From an uncultured SAR86 cluster bacterium (GTDB lineage: Bacteria > Pseudomonadota > Gammaproteobacteria > Magnimaribacterales > D2472): DNA of 64,000 nucleotides. The stretch lies in the NCBI GenBank assembly GCA_902557705.1, contig CACEBI010000001.1:24001-88000 (forward strand). The letters are read 5' to 3'. Under the pieces are notes generated by a model. The model did no database searches. It worked only from the letters and a program-made list of their open reading frames with translations, and had not been told where the DNA came from. Below, piece after piece: positions 1 to 8,982 of the stretch; position 1 is the stretch's first letter, and every line of letters starts with the position of its first letter. The translations under genes were made by a program, and so were the position numbers.

Positions 1-2
1 CT

Positions 3-539
3 GATATTAGAAGAAAAGAAAATTTAATTTCTCTTGGTAAAGAAATTAAGAAAGTTCATGAAATAAAAATTGATAATGCTGCAATTAATAATTTTGAAAA
101 TGCTATAGAAAACTACAGAGAAATTCTTAAAAATAAAACTAAAAATAATTGGTATCTAAATCAAGGTTTCAAAATTTTTGATTCTCTCTCTTGTGAAAAA
201 GAGCAAATAATTTTTTCCCACAATGATTTAAATCGTCACAACATTTTGTTTAATAAAAAATATTTTTTTATAGATTGGGAGTATGCGTCTGCCAACAGTC
301 CTTATTTTGATTTAGCTTCAATCATCTCTTCTTATGATTTCAATGATGAGGAGATTGGTTATTTGTTTGATGGTTACAATAAAAATTTTATATTTGATCA
401 AGAAAAATTAAAAAATTGGGCCAAATTTACTTATTTTTTAGACTACATATGGAGACAATGTCTTGTTGAAACTACAAAACATGATGAAAAGTCACTAAGA
501 ATAATGGACTTAGAGAGAAATCTAGATATTTTTAAGTAA
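3..539 (+). CDS. Choline/thiamine kinase-like phosphotransferase, 5'-truncated
   Basis: The reading frame is open from the window edge, so only the C-terminal part (about 178 residues) is present. It carries the Brenner-type catalytic loop HNDLNRHNILF (HxDxxxxN), followed by IDWEYA, whose Asp would bind magnesium. This is the signature of the APH/choline kinase/thiamine kinase fold, which transfers the ATP gamma-phosphate to a small hydroxylated substrate in the cytoplasm. The exact substrate (choline, ethanolamine, thiamine or a sugar) cannot be told from this part. The next gene starts 95 bases on, and I see no hairpin terminator. Fold assignment is firm; substrate is unknown. Confidence 0.8.
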   Translation, partial: DIRRKENLISLGKEIKKVHEIKIDNAAINNFENAIENYREILKNKTKNNWYLNQGFKIFDSLSCEKEQIIFSHNDLNRHNILFNKKYFFIDWEYASANSPYFDLASIISSYDFNDEEIGYLFDGYNKNFIFDQEKLKNWAKFTYFLDYIWRQCLVETTKHDEKSLRIMDLERNLDIFK

Positions 540-633
540 TTTTGTGCAATATTTATCAAGTTTTGCTTATGTTGCGATAATTATTGAGTATTTCACTTCG
601 ATTTTATGGCTAAAATAGTAAATAATTAACAAA

Positions 634-834
634 ATGGATAAATTTAAGGAAATTCTTACAGATCATATTTCCAATTGGAACATGGTATGGTTTGGTCTAA
701 TTTTTTGGGGAAGCGTCTTTAATGCTATAGCTGTTCGCTATCAATTTAATGATATTACTATTTATTGTTATATCTTGGGTTTATGTCTTGGCCTTATAGC
801 AAAGATAAGAGGAACATGGTTATGGAAAATCTAG
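634..834 (+). CDS. Small membrane protein of unknown function
   Basis: A 66-residue protein with hydrophobic segments at about residues 18-33 and 43-58, so probably one or two membrane passes, ending in a basic/aromatic tail (KIRGTWLWKI). I do not recognise the family. Its end overlaps the likely start of the downstream desaturase gene by 13 bases, which suggests translational coupling and a role tied to the desaturase, but that is inference. The upstream Shine-Dalgarno is weak. It could also be a chance ORF, but the coherent hydrophobic pattern and tight overlap favour a real gene. Confidence 0.55.
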   Translation: MDKFKEILTDHISNWNMVWFGLIFWGSVFNAIAVRYQFNDITIYCYILGLCLGLIAKIRGTWLWKI

Positions 835-1712
835 AAAAGATTTCAGAAGAATTTTCCTTTGATAAAGAAAAAGAGATCGCTAGAAGTTTCTCAAAAAGGT
901 TTCAATGGGAGATGATCTTAATTGGAGTTGGTCAAGCAACGGTTTGGCTTTCTCTGTGGCCATTGGTAATTAATGGACATATTTCTTTATTACTTGGTTC
1001 TGTAATTGCAACTATTTGTGCCTGTTTTGCATACCTGCCTTCGCATGAAGCCCAGCATGGTAACTATTCAAGGGGAAATCCAAAAAGACGTTGGATTGAT
1101 TCATTCGTAAGTCATTACACATTAATAACCCTTATGTTCCCTCATGATGTGATGAGAGCTACTCATATGAAACATCATGCTTATACAAATAATCCAGAAA
1201 AAGATCCAGATCATGATACTGCATCTGCTAAATCTATTTGGGAGGTTATTGTTGCCACTCAGGCAGGAACATCAAAATATCAAGCAATAGCTAAAATCTA
1301 TGAAAATGATAAAGCATTCATGAAATCCTTTAATAAAGGTTTGAATATAGGAATGTTATATAGAGTAATTCTTTTAACTTTAGTTGTATTTTTTCCCTTA
1401 GAGACACTTCTATTATGGTGGTTGCCCAGTAAGTTTGGAGTTATTTATCTTTCAGTCTTTTTTAGCTGGTATCCTCATTATCAAACTGAAACAGGAAGAT
1501 ATAAAGATACAAGATTTTGGAGTCACTGGATGCCTAGATATTTAAATCATTCAATGCAACTTCATTTTATACATCATCTTCATCCTGGCATTGGTCATTA
1601 TGATGAACCTAAGGCTATAGAAGCACTAAAACCTTTTTTGGTTGCTAGGGGTGTTCCTGGTGCAGAAGATATTCCAGATAGAGTTAAACATAACCCACTT
1701 ATCAAAGCTTAA
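822..1712 (+). CDS. Membrane fatty acid desaturase family protein
   Basis: This is a di-iron membrane desaturase/hydroxylase-type protein of about 296 residues. All three histidine boxes are visible: HEAQH after the second hydrophobic segment, HMKHH about 40 residues later, and HFIHHLHP near the C-terminus. Together they would ligate two irons. Such enzymes introduce double bonds or hydroxyls into acyl chains or carotenoid-like lipids in the inner membrane. A TTG upstream at 765 would extend the frame, but ATG 822 has AAGAGGA eight bases upstream and is preferred; ATG 816 is also possible. The regiospecificity and substrate (phospholipid acyl chain or another lipid) cannot be read from sequence. 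Confidence 0.85.
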   Translation: MENLEKISEEFSFDKEKEIARSFSKRFQWEMILIGVGQATVWLSLWPLVINGHISLLLGSVIATICACFAYLPSHEAQHGNYSRGNPKRRWIDSFVSHYTLITLMFPHDVMRATHMKHHAYTNNPEKDPDHDTASAKSIWEVIVATQAGTSKYQAIAKIYENDKAFMKSFNKGLNIGMLYRVILLTLVVFFPLETLLLWWLPSKFGVIYLSVFFSWYPHYQTETGRYKDTRFWSHWMPRYLNHSMQLHFIHHLHPGIGHYDEPKAIEALKPFLVARGVPGAEDIPDRVKHNPLIKA

Positions 1713-1790
1713 CTTTCTAATATTTTTCTTGTTTTTTTAAATAATTTCTGTTCTAGTAAAAGTTGAATTATTTACATAAAGGGGGAGTTT

Positions 1791-2987
1791 ATGAAAGTAT
1801 TATGCGTTTTATACGATGATCCAAAAACTGGCATGCCCGAAAAGTATGCTCGAGACGATTTACCAAAAATTGATAAGTATCCAGATGGGATGACATTGCC
1901 ATCTCCGAAGGGTATTGATTTTACTCCAGGAGAATTACTTGGATGTGTTTCAGGAGAATTGGGTCTTAGAAAATTTCTTGAAGATGCTGGACATACATTG
2001 GTAGTTACATCTGACAAAGATGGTGAAGGATGTGAGGCAGATAGAGAATTAGTTGACGCTGATATCGTTATATCTCAACCATTCTTTCCTTATTATTTAA
2101 CTCGCGAAAAGATGGAAACTGCTCCAAATCTTAAGATGGCTATAACTGCTGGAATTGGTTCAGATCACGTTGATCTTCAAGGTGCCATGGACCACAACAT
2201 AGATGTTGTGGAGGTGACATACTGTAATTCGAGATCAGTTGCAGAGCATATTGTTATGATGATTCTTTCAATGGTAAGGGATTACCACAATCAACATAGA
2301 ATAGTTAATGAGGGTGGTTGGAATATAGCTGACGCTGTTCAAAGATCATATGATGTTGAGGGTATGCATGTAGGAACTGTAGCTGCAGGAAGAATAGGTA
2401 TCGACATGTTAAGAAAAATGAAACCTTTTGATGTTCATCTGCATTACTTTGATATACATAAATTACCAGATGAAGTCGAGGCAGAACTAAATCTTACTTA
2501 TCATGATTCTGTTGAATCTTTAGTTGCTGTTTGTGATGTGGTTAATATTAGTTGTCCACTTCATCCAAAGACAGAGCACTTATTTAATGATGAGATGATC
2601 GCAAAAATGAAACGCGGTGCTTATATTGTTAACACTGCTAGAGGAAAGATTTGTGATAAAGATGCAATTGCAAGAGCTTTAGAATCTGGCCAGTTAAGCG
2701 GTTACGCTGGAGATGTTTGGTTCCCGCAACCAGCTCCTAATGATCATGTTTGGAGAACAATGCCTAATCATGGTATGACTCCTCATACTTCTGGAACATC
2801 ATTATCCGCTCAAGCCAGGTATGCTGCTGGTGTAAGAGAAATACTTGAGTGTTTCTTTTCTGGAGAGCCAATTAGAGAGCCATATTTAATTGTTAAAGAC
2901 GGTGATCTTGCAGGAATGGGAGCTCACTCTTATACAAAAGGTACAGCAACCGACGGATCTGAAGAAGCTGCAAATTATAAAAAATAA
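1791..2987 (+). CDS. fdh: NAD-dependent formate dehydrogenase
   Basis: A 398-residue protein that oxidises formate to CO2 with NAD+ reduction, of the metal-free D-2-hydroxyacid dehydrogenase type. It matches the Pseudomonas sp. 101 enzyme (about 400 residues) along its whole length. Conserved blocks include YARDDLPKID, SGELGLRK, TAGIGSDHVDLQ, TYCNSRSVAEH (substrate Asn), GTVAAGRIG (NAD loop), NTARGK (catalytic Arg), FPQPAPNDH (Gln partner) and MTPHTSGT (catalytic His). A strong AAGGGGGAG ribosome site precedes the ATG. It is transcribed convergently with the nitronate monooxygenase gene, whose end lies 4 bases away. It probably gives cytosolic NADH from formate; the formate source is not evident here. 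Confidence 0.95.
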   Translation: MKVLCVLYDDPKTGMPEKYARDDLPKIDKYPDGMTLPSPKGIDFTPGELLGCVSGELGLRKFLEDAGHTLVVTSDKDGEGCEADRELVDADIVISQPFFPYYLTREKMETAPNLKMAITAGIGSDHVDLQGAMDHNIDVVEVTYCNSRSVAEHIVMMILSMVRDYHNQHRIVNEGGWNIADAVQRSYDVEGMHVGTVAAGRIGIDMLRKMKPFDVHLHYFDIHKLPDEVEAELNLTYHDSVESLVAVCDVVNISCPLHPKTEHLFNDEMIAKMKRGAYIVNTARGKICDKDAIARALESGQLSGYAGDVWFPQPAPNDHVWRTMPNHGMTPHTSGTSLSAQARYAAGVREILECFFSGEPIREPYLIVKDGDLAGMGAHSYTKGTATDGSEEAANYKK

Positions 2988-2990
2988 TTT

Positions 2991-3959
2991 TTAGAAATTT
3001 TGCAGTCTTGATTTAATTATCTCATCAGCCTGGGACATAATATTATTTATTAAGTCCTGGACTGTTGGGATGTCATTAACAAGCCCAGCCACCATTCCAC
3101 AAGACCAAGCGCCTGCTTCCATGGTTCCTTCATGCATAATTTTTGGATAAACACCGGCAACTTCATCAAGAATGTCTTCAAACTTGAGATCATCGCCTAA
3201 TCTTTTTTCTTTTTCCATCAGTCTTTCTACAGCTTCATTATTAAGAACTCTTTCTGTATTTGTTAATGATCTCATAATCAATCGAGTATCAAGCTCTGTT
3301 GCATTAACAATAGCTTCTTTAACATTTTGATGAACTGGAGCATCTTGTGTCGCTATAAATCTTGTTCCCATATTCATTCCTTCTGCTCCAAGTGCCATCG
3401 CAGCAACTAAACTTCTGCCGTCAGCCATTCCACCTGATGCCACAAATGGAATCTCTAACTCTTCTGCAGCTCTAGGCAATAAAATAAAATTAGGAATATC
3501 ATCTTCACCAGGGTGACCACCACACTCAAAACCATCAACTGATACAGCATCACAACCAATTGATTGAGCTTTTATAGAGTGCCTAACAGAGGTGCACTTA
3601 TGAATCACTTTTATTCCAGCTTCCTTGAGAGCCGGTAAATATTCTGCAGGGTTTCTTCCAGCAGTTTCAACAACTGGAACTCCTGCATCAATTATTTCTT
3701 TAATTAATCCTGGATAATCTGGAGGCGTTAAAGAAGGTAGAAAGGTTAAATTTACAGCAAAAGGTTTATCTGTCATCTCTTTACATCTTGCAATTTCATT
3801 TGCTAACTTTTCTGGGGTACCTTGAGTTAAGCCAGTAATAGTTCCTAGTCCACCTGCATTAGAAACAGCTGCAGCAAGTTCAGCAAATCCTACATGATGC
3901 ATGCCACCTTGAATAATAGGGTGCTCAATACCAAATAGTTCTGTTATTTTAGTTTTCAT
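2991..3959 (-). CDS. Nitronate monooxygenase family (2-nitropropane dioxygenase-like)
   Basis: A 322-residue FMN-dependent TIM-barrel protein. The N-terminus TELFGIEHPIIQGGM is typical of the family, as are FAVNLTFLP, the phosphate-binding VASGGMADG/ALGAEGMNMGTRF region and ECGGHPGEDD. Members oxidise alkyl nitronates or propionate-3-nitronate to carbonyl compounds and nitrite; others are enoyl reductase-like, so the exact reaction is uncertain. It is the last gene of the minus-strand operon. Its ATG overlaps the stop of the SDR gene (TAATG), with GGAGAAA as ribosome site. The context implies it handles a late intermediate of the same catabolic route. Confidence 0.85.
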   Translation of the reverse strand: MKTKITELFGIEHPIIQGGMHHVGFAELAAAVSNAGGLGTITGLTQGTPEKLANEIARCKEMTDKPFAVNLTFLPSLTPPDYPGLIKEIIDAGVPVVETAGRNPAEYLPALKEAGIKVIHKCTSVRHSIKAQSIGCDAVSVDGFECGGHPGEDDIPNFILLPRAAEELEIPFVASGGMADGRSLVAAMALGAEGMNMGTRFIATQDAPVHQNVKEAIVNATELDTRLIMRSLTNTERVLNNEAVERLMEKEKRLGDDLKFEDILDEVAGVYPKIMHEGTMEAGAWSCGMVAGLVNDIPTVQDLINNIMSQADEIIKSRLQNF

Positions 3960-4762
3960 TATTTTTCTCCTTTATCTCCACTAACCCAACTTTCATAAAA
4001 ATCTTCATATTCTTTTTGCAGTCTTTGCATCCCAGTTATCCATCTATCTCTGTCATTTCCCTTTCTTTGGACATATTCACTCACTTCTTTGTGAGGCAAT
4101 ACTAAAAATCTTTCATTCTCAATTGCATCTATAACATCTTTAGCAACCACATCAGGTTCAAGCATTCCATCTACCCCAGCGACTCCAGCACCTTGAGCGG
4201 TCATTGCAGTTCTTACGGCCTGAGGGCATAGACATGAAACGCCAATTCCTTTTTGACCATATGTAATTTTTACCCATTCAGCAAAACTTACCGCCGCTGA
4301 TTTAGTAACAGCGTATTGGGCGGCACCTATTTGAGATAATAGTCCTGCAGCTGATGCTGTATTCATTAAATAACCTTCACCTCTTTCAAGCATTTGAGGT
4401 AAAACATGTCTAGCTGCATGAACATGGGACATTACGTTGACGCCCCAAGTATGATTCCATTCTTCAGAAGTGGTTTCTAAAAGCATTGGAGTTCCACCAA
4501 TTCCCGCATTCGAACAAAATATATCTATACCTCCGGAATATTCATTTGCTTTTTCAACTACATTAATTATGTCTTGTTCATTAGACACATCAGCTGTCAC
4601 TGCAAGGCCATTAATTTTTTCTGCAATTTCCATAGTGCCATCTTCATTGAGATCTACGCATACAATAGACTGCGCACCGCTTGCATAAAATTCCTCACAT
4701 AGTGCCAACCCAATGCCACTTGCAGCACCAGTAACTACGATTCTTTTATTTTTTATTTCCAT
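3959..4762 (-). CDS. Short-chain dehydrogenase/reductase (SDR)
   Basis: A 267-residue classical SDR. The Rossmann dinucleotide motif TGAASGIG is at residues 11-18, followed by NAGIGG and the catalytic YAVTK (YxxxK). An Asp (CVDLNEDG) after the second beta strand suggests a preference for NAD(H). These enzymes interconvert alcohols and ketones in the cytoplasm. It sits 4 bases after the large GST-like gene and overlaps the nitronate monooxygenase by one base, so it is co-translated. The SDR plus glutathione transferase pairing recalls Calpha-dehydrogenase/etherase pairs of aryl-ether degraders, but this is only an analogy. Confidence 0.9.
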   Translation of the reverse strand: MEIKNKRIVVTGAASGIGLALCEEFYASGAQSIVCVDLNEDGTMEIAEKINGLAVTADVSNEQDIINVVEKANEYSGGIDIFCSNAGIGGTPMLLETTSEEWNHTWGVNVMSHVHAARHVLPQMLERGEGYLMNTASAAGLLSQIGAAQYAVTKSAAVSFAEWVKITYGQKGIGVSCLCPQAVRTAMTAQGAGVAGVDGMLEPDVVAKDVIDAIENERFLVLPHKEVSEYVQRKGNDRDRWITGMQRLQKEYEDFYESWVSGDKGEK

Positions 4763-4766
4763 AGCT

Positions 4767-5804
4767 TTATCCTAATAATTTTTCGCACCCCGTTCCATCA
4801 AGAAAAGTTTTAACTCTAGACTGGTCATTTTCACTAAGTGCTTCGAACTCCTCTTTAATCCACTTCAAACATTTAGCTTGGTAAGGAAAGGCTTTTTGTG
4901 TCCACAAAGACCCATCAATTTCTGCTTCCCATGTTTCCTCGCCCTTCATAATTGCATCTGCATTTGCTATTAAAGCTGGAACATACATCCTACCAAACTC
5001 TTTCATAATTTCTTTTAGAGAAGCGGGGCTTTCCTCTAGAGGAGTCCAGTTACTATTCTCAACATCATGACCAGACAAGTCAGCCATTATATCTTGCCAA
5101 GAAACAAGCCTTAATGCAGTATCGTAAGCAATTTTTCTTGATGTAGGATCAAAACCAATGAGCTGGGTTAATTGTCCATATATAGCAAAATCAGCAGAAG
5201 AGGGCTTTTCACCAAAAAGAAATTTACTAATAGATAAATGATCATCCATCAATTTTAAGAATCTTTTAAAACTAGAATCGATTAAATCAGCTGTTGTATC
5301 ATTTGAGCCTACAACCCATAACCTTCCAGTCTGTCTATCATGAACATATTTTTTTGCATCCTTAAGAATTTCATCAGGCATATTTACAGCAAGATCACTC
5401 AATGGAAGGACGGTTGATGCATTATCAGCATCCTCATCAAAATACCATCTGTAATGGAACATATATTTAGTAACCCATTCATCACCAAAATCTTCTAATA
5501 AATAATTTATGAACGATAAAGCAGAGTCCTCAGGTAATAATTTTCTATTTGGATACTCGTTTTCAAATCTTCTAATGATAGGGGTGGTATCAGTAGTTGC
5601 TTTTAATTTACCACTTTCATCTTCTAATAGGAGAGTAGGAAGTAAAATAGGCTTTGGTGGCTCTATTCCTTCTAGCCTGCTCAATCTTCCTTGAACATCT
5701 CCTATAAAAACTTCATAAGGAATATGACGATATCTCAAGATGGATATCATTTTCTGAGTATAAGGTGAGGCAGGGACCCCAAAAACTTTTATTTTTTCTG
5801 TCAC
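4767..5804 (-). CDS. Large glutathione S-transferase-like protein
   Basis: A 345-residue protein, longer than ordinary GSTs (about 200-230). The N-terminal thioredoxin-like domain (residues 1-85) shows IKVFGVPASPYTQKMISILRYR, with a Ser/Tyr pair near the usual catalytic position, and the cis-Pro segment ILLPTLLLE. The rest is a helical, GST-C-like domain with an extra C-terminal extension that contains SSADFAIYGQLTQL, resembling the SxADf signature. It probably binds glutathione to conjugate, cleave or isomerise an organic substrate. It starts 30 bases after the sulfatase ends and belongs to the same operon. Substrate unknown. Confidence 0.75.
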   Translation of the reverse strand: MTEKIKVFGVPASPYTQKMISILRYRHIPYEVFIGDVQGRLSRLEGIEPPKPILLPTLLLEDESGKLKATTDTTPIIRRFENEYPNRKLLPEDSALSFINYLLEDFGDEWVTKYMFHYRWYFDEDADNASTVLPLSDLAVNMPDEILKDAKKYVHDRQTGRLWVVGSNDTTADLIDSSFKRFLKLMDDHLSISKFLFGEKPSSADFAIYGQLTQLIGFDPTSRKIAYDTALRLVSWQDIMADLSGHDVENSNWTPLEESPASLKEIMKEFGRMYVPALIANADAIMKGEETWEAEIDGSLWTQKAFPYQAKCLKWIKEEFEALSENDQSRVKTFLDGTGCEKLLG

Positions 5805-5834
5805 TATTTCTCCTATTTTTATTTGAATAATGTA

Positions 5835-7472
5835 TTAGTTAGACCAATAAATATATTCGTCACCTTCTTCGTATTCTTTTCCATCATATTTATCTATCAT
5901 TATTGGAGCATCATATGATGAAGGGAATAAAGGATTTTTTTGTTCTGAATTAAACTTGGCTAAAAGCTCTTCGATTTCCTTTACTATTAAAGGATGACTC
6001 TGAAGTAGATTATTTTTTTCTGTTGGATCCGCTGAAGTATCAAACAACCATCTAAAATTTTCATTTTTACTAATTATATATTTCCAGTTTTCATGAAGAA
6101 CTGCTTGATGATTTCCAGATCGCCAAAAAAGTGTCTTGTGAGGCTTGGAAGAGCTATTATTATTATTTATGAAGGGTAGTAAATCTACACCATCTATTTT
6201 ATTAGATAATTCAATACCCGCAGCCTTTGCAATAGTAGGAAAAATATCAAAATGATGAACAGCATTGTCTGATTTTTTTCCTGGATTAATTTTATCTGGC
6301 CAACTGATAATATAAGGTACTCTTATTCCGCCCTCAAAGAAACTAATCTTCCAACCTCTATAGGGCTTATTGATATTATCCAATTCAATATAATTGGCGC
6401 CACCATTATCACTAGTAAATATAATTAAAGTCTTACCATATATATCTAATTCTTTGAGCTTTTCAATAATCTTTCCAACACTCCTATCTAAAGCATTTAT
6501 CATTCCTGAGTAAACTTGAAGATTATGACCGTGCATATGACTCATTTGTTCATAATCGCTTCTTAGTGCTTGGAGTGGATTATGAATTGCCCAATGACTG
6601 AGATATAAAAAGAAAGGTCTATTTCTATTATTTTCAATTACTTTTAATGCTTCATCAGTATAGTAATCTGTAACATATTTATCAGGCGCAAATATCTCAC
6701 CTTCATTAAAAGTTGCGGAATATTGACCATTACTCCACACCATTTTATCAATTCTTGTATCAAACTTTGCGTTTACAACATCAGGATGATTCTCAGGCAA
6801 ATAGAGGGGCCCAACTAAACCTAGAGAGTCTTGAAAGCCTTGATTCAGTGGATCCATGCCATAAGCATGACCAAGGTGCCATTTTCCAATATGAGCTGTG
6901 TAATATCCAGCATCTTTTAAAACTTCTGCTATTGTTATTTGTTCTGTTGGCATTCCCTGTTCCATAAAAGGCGGCATTTTTGAAACCACCTCTCGGTCAA
7001 TCCTTTGTTTCAATTCAAAATTATCTTCTTCGGCAAGCCAACCCAGAACTGTTCTGCCTAAAGAAGGTATTGGGGTAAATTCATAGCCAAATCTAGTTGG
7101 GTATTTCCCAGTCATTATCGATGCTCTAGATGGAGCGCAAGTTGCATTAGCGGCATAACCTCTAGTAAATACAATTCCACTTTTTGCTAGTGCATCAATA
7201 TTTTTAGTTTGAAGGGTTCCATCAGCTGCTCCGCCATTATGAAGAGATATATCGTTATAACCCATATCATCTGCCAGGATTAAAATTATATTTGGTCTAT
7301 TATCATCAACTGGTGTATCTGGACCTTTAGACCAAGTGGTTGGTATATTTTCTTGAATGGTAACATTTGATATTTTGGGTATAGCCCATACAAGAATATT
7401 TACTTTATATTCCCAGGCAACAAAACCAAAAACTATTAACACCATTAAAGAAACCATGAGTTTTTTAGCCAT
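5835..7472 (-). CDS. Membrane-anchored sulfatase (arylsulfatase family)
   Basis: A 545-residue type I sulfatase. The CAPSRASIMTGKYPTR motif carries the Cys (residue 112 from this start) that must become formylglycine. Metal ligands are visible in LILADDMGYND and FTSDNGGANY. One hydrophobic segment at about residues 4-22 acts as an uncleaved anchor or signal, putting the enzyme in the periplasm. It would hydrolyse a sulfate ester, perhaps on an algal polysaccharide or a sulfated small molecule. ATG 7472 is preferred to the GTG just before it because GGAG lies 7 bases upstream; the first codons overlap the end of the DUF2855 gene. No formylglycine-generating enzyme is in the window. Confidence 0.92.
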   Translation of the reverse strand: MAKKLMVSLMVLIVFGFVAWEYKVNILVWAIPKISNVTIQENIPTTWSKGPDTPVDDNRPNIILILADDMGYNDISLHNGGAADGTLQTKNIDALAKSGIVFTRGYAANATCAPSRASIMTGKYPTRFGYEFTPIPSLGRTVLGWLAEEDNFELKQRIDREVVSKMPPFMEQGMPTEQITIAEVLKDAGYYTAHIGKWHLGHAYGMDPLNQGFQDSLGLVGPLYLPENHPDVVNAKFDTRIDKMVWSNGQYSATFNEGEIFAPDKYVTDYYTDEALKVIENNRNRPFFLYLSHWAIHNPLQALRSDYEQMSHMHGHNLQVYSGMINALDRSVGKIIEKLKELDIYGKTLIIFTSDNGGANYIELDNINKPYRGWKISFFEGGIRVPYIISWPDKINPGKKSDNAVHHFDIFPTIAKAAGIELSNKIDGVDLLPFINNNNSSSKPHKTLFWRSGNHQAVLHENWKYIISKNENFRWLFDTSADPTEKNNLLQSHPLIVKEIEELLAKFNSEQKNPLFPSSYDAPIMIDKYDGKEYEEGDEYIYWSN

Positions 7473-8571
7473 CACTTAGCTCCACAATGATTCCTTCATT
7501 TGGATTAATATCTCCACTAACAAATTTTTCATAAGTTGATATAAAGTTTTCGAGTCCTGCAATTTTTTTTACTTGCATCCAATCAATGCTTTGATTAGAT
7601 CTAGTTTTCATAAATTCATTTGTTTTTTGGTTATAGCCTTCATGACCCCAATCTTTTACTCGTTTTTGAATATGAGCTGGAGCAAAAAAGAATTCTGTTC
7701 TTTCCCTAAGCATGGCCTGACCAAGAGCATCTTCAGCGGTAACCTCATTGTCCCAATGAGTCATCCCAACTGTTAGGCATTTAAGCATTTTGTCACCAAG
7801 TGACCCATGAAGAGTGCCCAAAATCTCCCGGCTTCCTGCCATATCAACCATAACAGATTTAAGATTAAAATTTATATCTGATAGGCGATCATATGCAATC
7901 ACTTCATCATAACAACCCAAGTTTTTAACAAAATCTAGATTCTTTTGAGAAGTAAGACCTATTATTGATGGAGCATTAGAAGCTTCTTGGAGCCCCTGCG
8001 CAACACCAATTGCAGTCTTACTTGATGCACTGACTATAATAATTTGATCTGAACCAAAATAGGCCTCATCTTCTAATGCATCACATATACAAAAAGATGT
8101 TATATGCAGTGGAAATAATAATGATCTAATATTATCTAATGAGCTATCGTAATTAATATCTCCAGACAATCTTAAATAATTGTTATATACAGCGGGGAGA
8201 TCTTTACGATGATCTTTGCCATCGGCAAATCCTTGATTGGTAACTTTAATAGGTTTTAAATTTAAGATATCGCCTGGAGGAAAATATCCAAATAACCTTT
8301 CTCCAACAATTAATTCTTCGACATTTGATTTAATAATTTTTGCAAATCCCCACACTGGTATGCAGCCCCAATCATTATTAGTATCTTCAGTTGTTTTAAA
8401 GAATTGCCAATAACCTATTGTGTCACCTGCTACTCCATACGTAACATTGTTTGAAGTGAAAGCAAAACTTTCTATTGATACTGAAATTTCTTCTTCTTGA
8501 ATATCAGAGTTTTTTGTTTCAATGATTCTGGTTTTTGAAAGATCACTTTTTAATGTTTGTAATTGCCTCAA
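7465..8571 (-). CDS. DUF2855 family protein
   Basis: A 368-residue protein matching the DUF2855 family, distantly related to medium-chain dehydrogenases/reductases. NVTYGVAGDTIGYWQFF near residue 45 and a Rossmann-like region around IIIVSASSKTAIGVAQGL (about residues 175-195) are visible. No function is established; a nucleotide-dependent reductase role on a small carbonyl or acyl compound is a reasonable guess. The start codon overlaps the DUF1330 stop by 4 bases and the end overlaps the sulfatase start, so it is firmly in the operon. Confidence 0.8.
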   Translation of the reverse strand: MRQLQTLKSDLSKTRIIETKNSDIQEEEISVSIESFAFTSNNVTYGVAGDTIGYWQFFKTTEDTNNDWGCIPVWGFAKIIKSNVEELIVGERLFGYFPPGDILNLKPIKVTNQGFADGKDHRKDLPAVYNNYLRLSGDINYDSSLDNIRSLLFPLHITSFCICDALEDEAYFGSDQIIIVSASSKTAIGVAQGLQEASNAPSIIGLTSQKNLDFVKNLGCYDEVIAYDRLSDINFNLKSVMVDMAGSREILGTLHGSLGDKMLKCLTVGMTHWDNEVTAEDALGQAMLRERTEFFFAPAHIQKRVKDWGHEGYNQKTNEFMKTRSNQSIDWMQVKKIAGLENFISTYEKFVSGDINPNEGIIVELSDG

Positions 8572-8981
8572 AATTTATATTCCTTAACCTCTATATTAAG
8601 CTGTCCTGCTAGTCCTGCTACTCTGTGTTTATTGCTTTCTAAATAGTCAGGATCTGTAATCATTTTGAGCATTGCCTTTTTACTAGGATATTTAGCAATA
8701 AATGTTGTATCCCAAAGTTCTTCCACTTCTCCAAGCATTAGGCGATTTATAGACCCGCCAAAAGATACTTTACCACCCACTTTTTTTAAATGTTCAACAA
8801 CCTCTTCACTATATATGGCATATGCTTGCTCCCCAGTTAGTTCAGTATCTCGACCGTCCTCATATTCAGCTTTTTCTTTAAATTTCAAAAGATTAATCAT
8901 GGCTATAGGTGCTTCATTGTCACCTTCAAGAAATCCTTCCATTTGTTCTTTGGTAGGATGTACGCTATTTTTATATTTCAT
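8568..8981 (-). CDS. DUF1330 domain protein
   Basis: A 137-residue protein with the DUF1330 (dimeric alpha/beta barrel) pattern: MINLLKFKEKAEY, then AYAIYSEEVVEHLKKVGGKV, LWDTTFIAKYPSKKAML and a final YLESNKHRVAGL region. Family members are small cytosolic proteins, some near catabolic operons, with no agreed reaction. The ribosome site GGAGAA is also the last two codons of the upstream GST gene. It overlaps DUF2855 by 4 bases. It may be an isomerase- or lyase-like accessory enzyme, by analogy with other dimeric alpha/beta barrels. Confidence 0.8.
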   Translation of the reverse strand: MKYKNSVHPTKEQMEGFLEGDNEAPIAMINLLKFKEKAEYEDGRDTELTGEQAYAIYSEEVVEHLKKVGGKVSFGGSINRLMLGEVEELWDTTFIAKYPSKKAMLKMITDPDYLESNKHRVAGLAGQLNIEVKEYKF

Positions 8982-8982
8982 T

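Noticed and set aside
765..821. TTG start at 765 for the desaturase, giving a longer protein
   Set aside because: The extra residues are not membrane-like or family-like, overlap the small membrane ORF, and a good ribosome site serves the ATG at 822.
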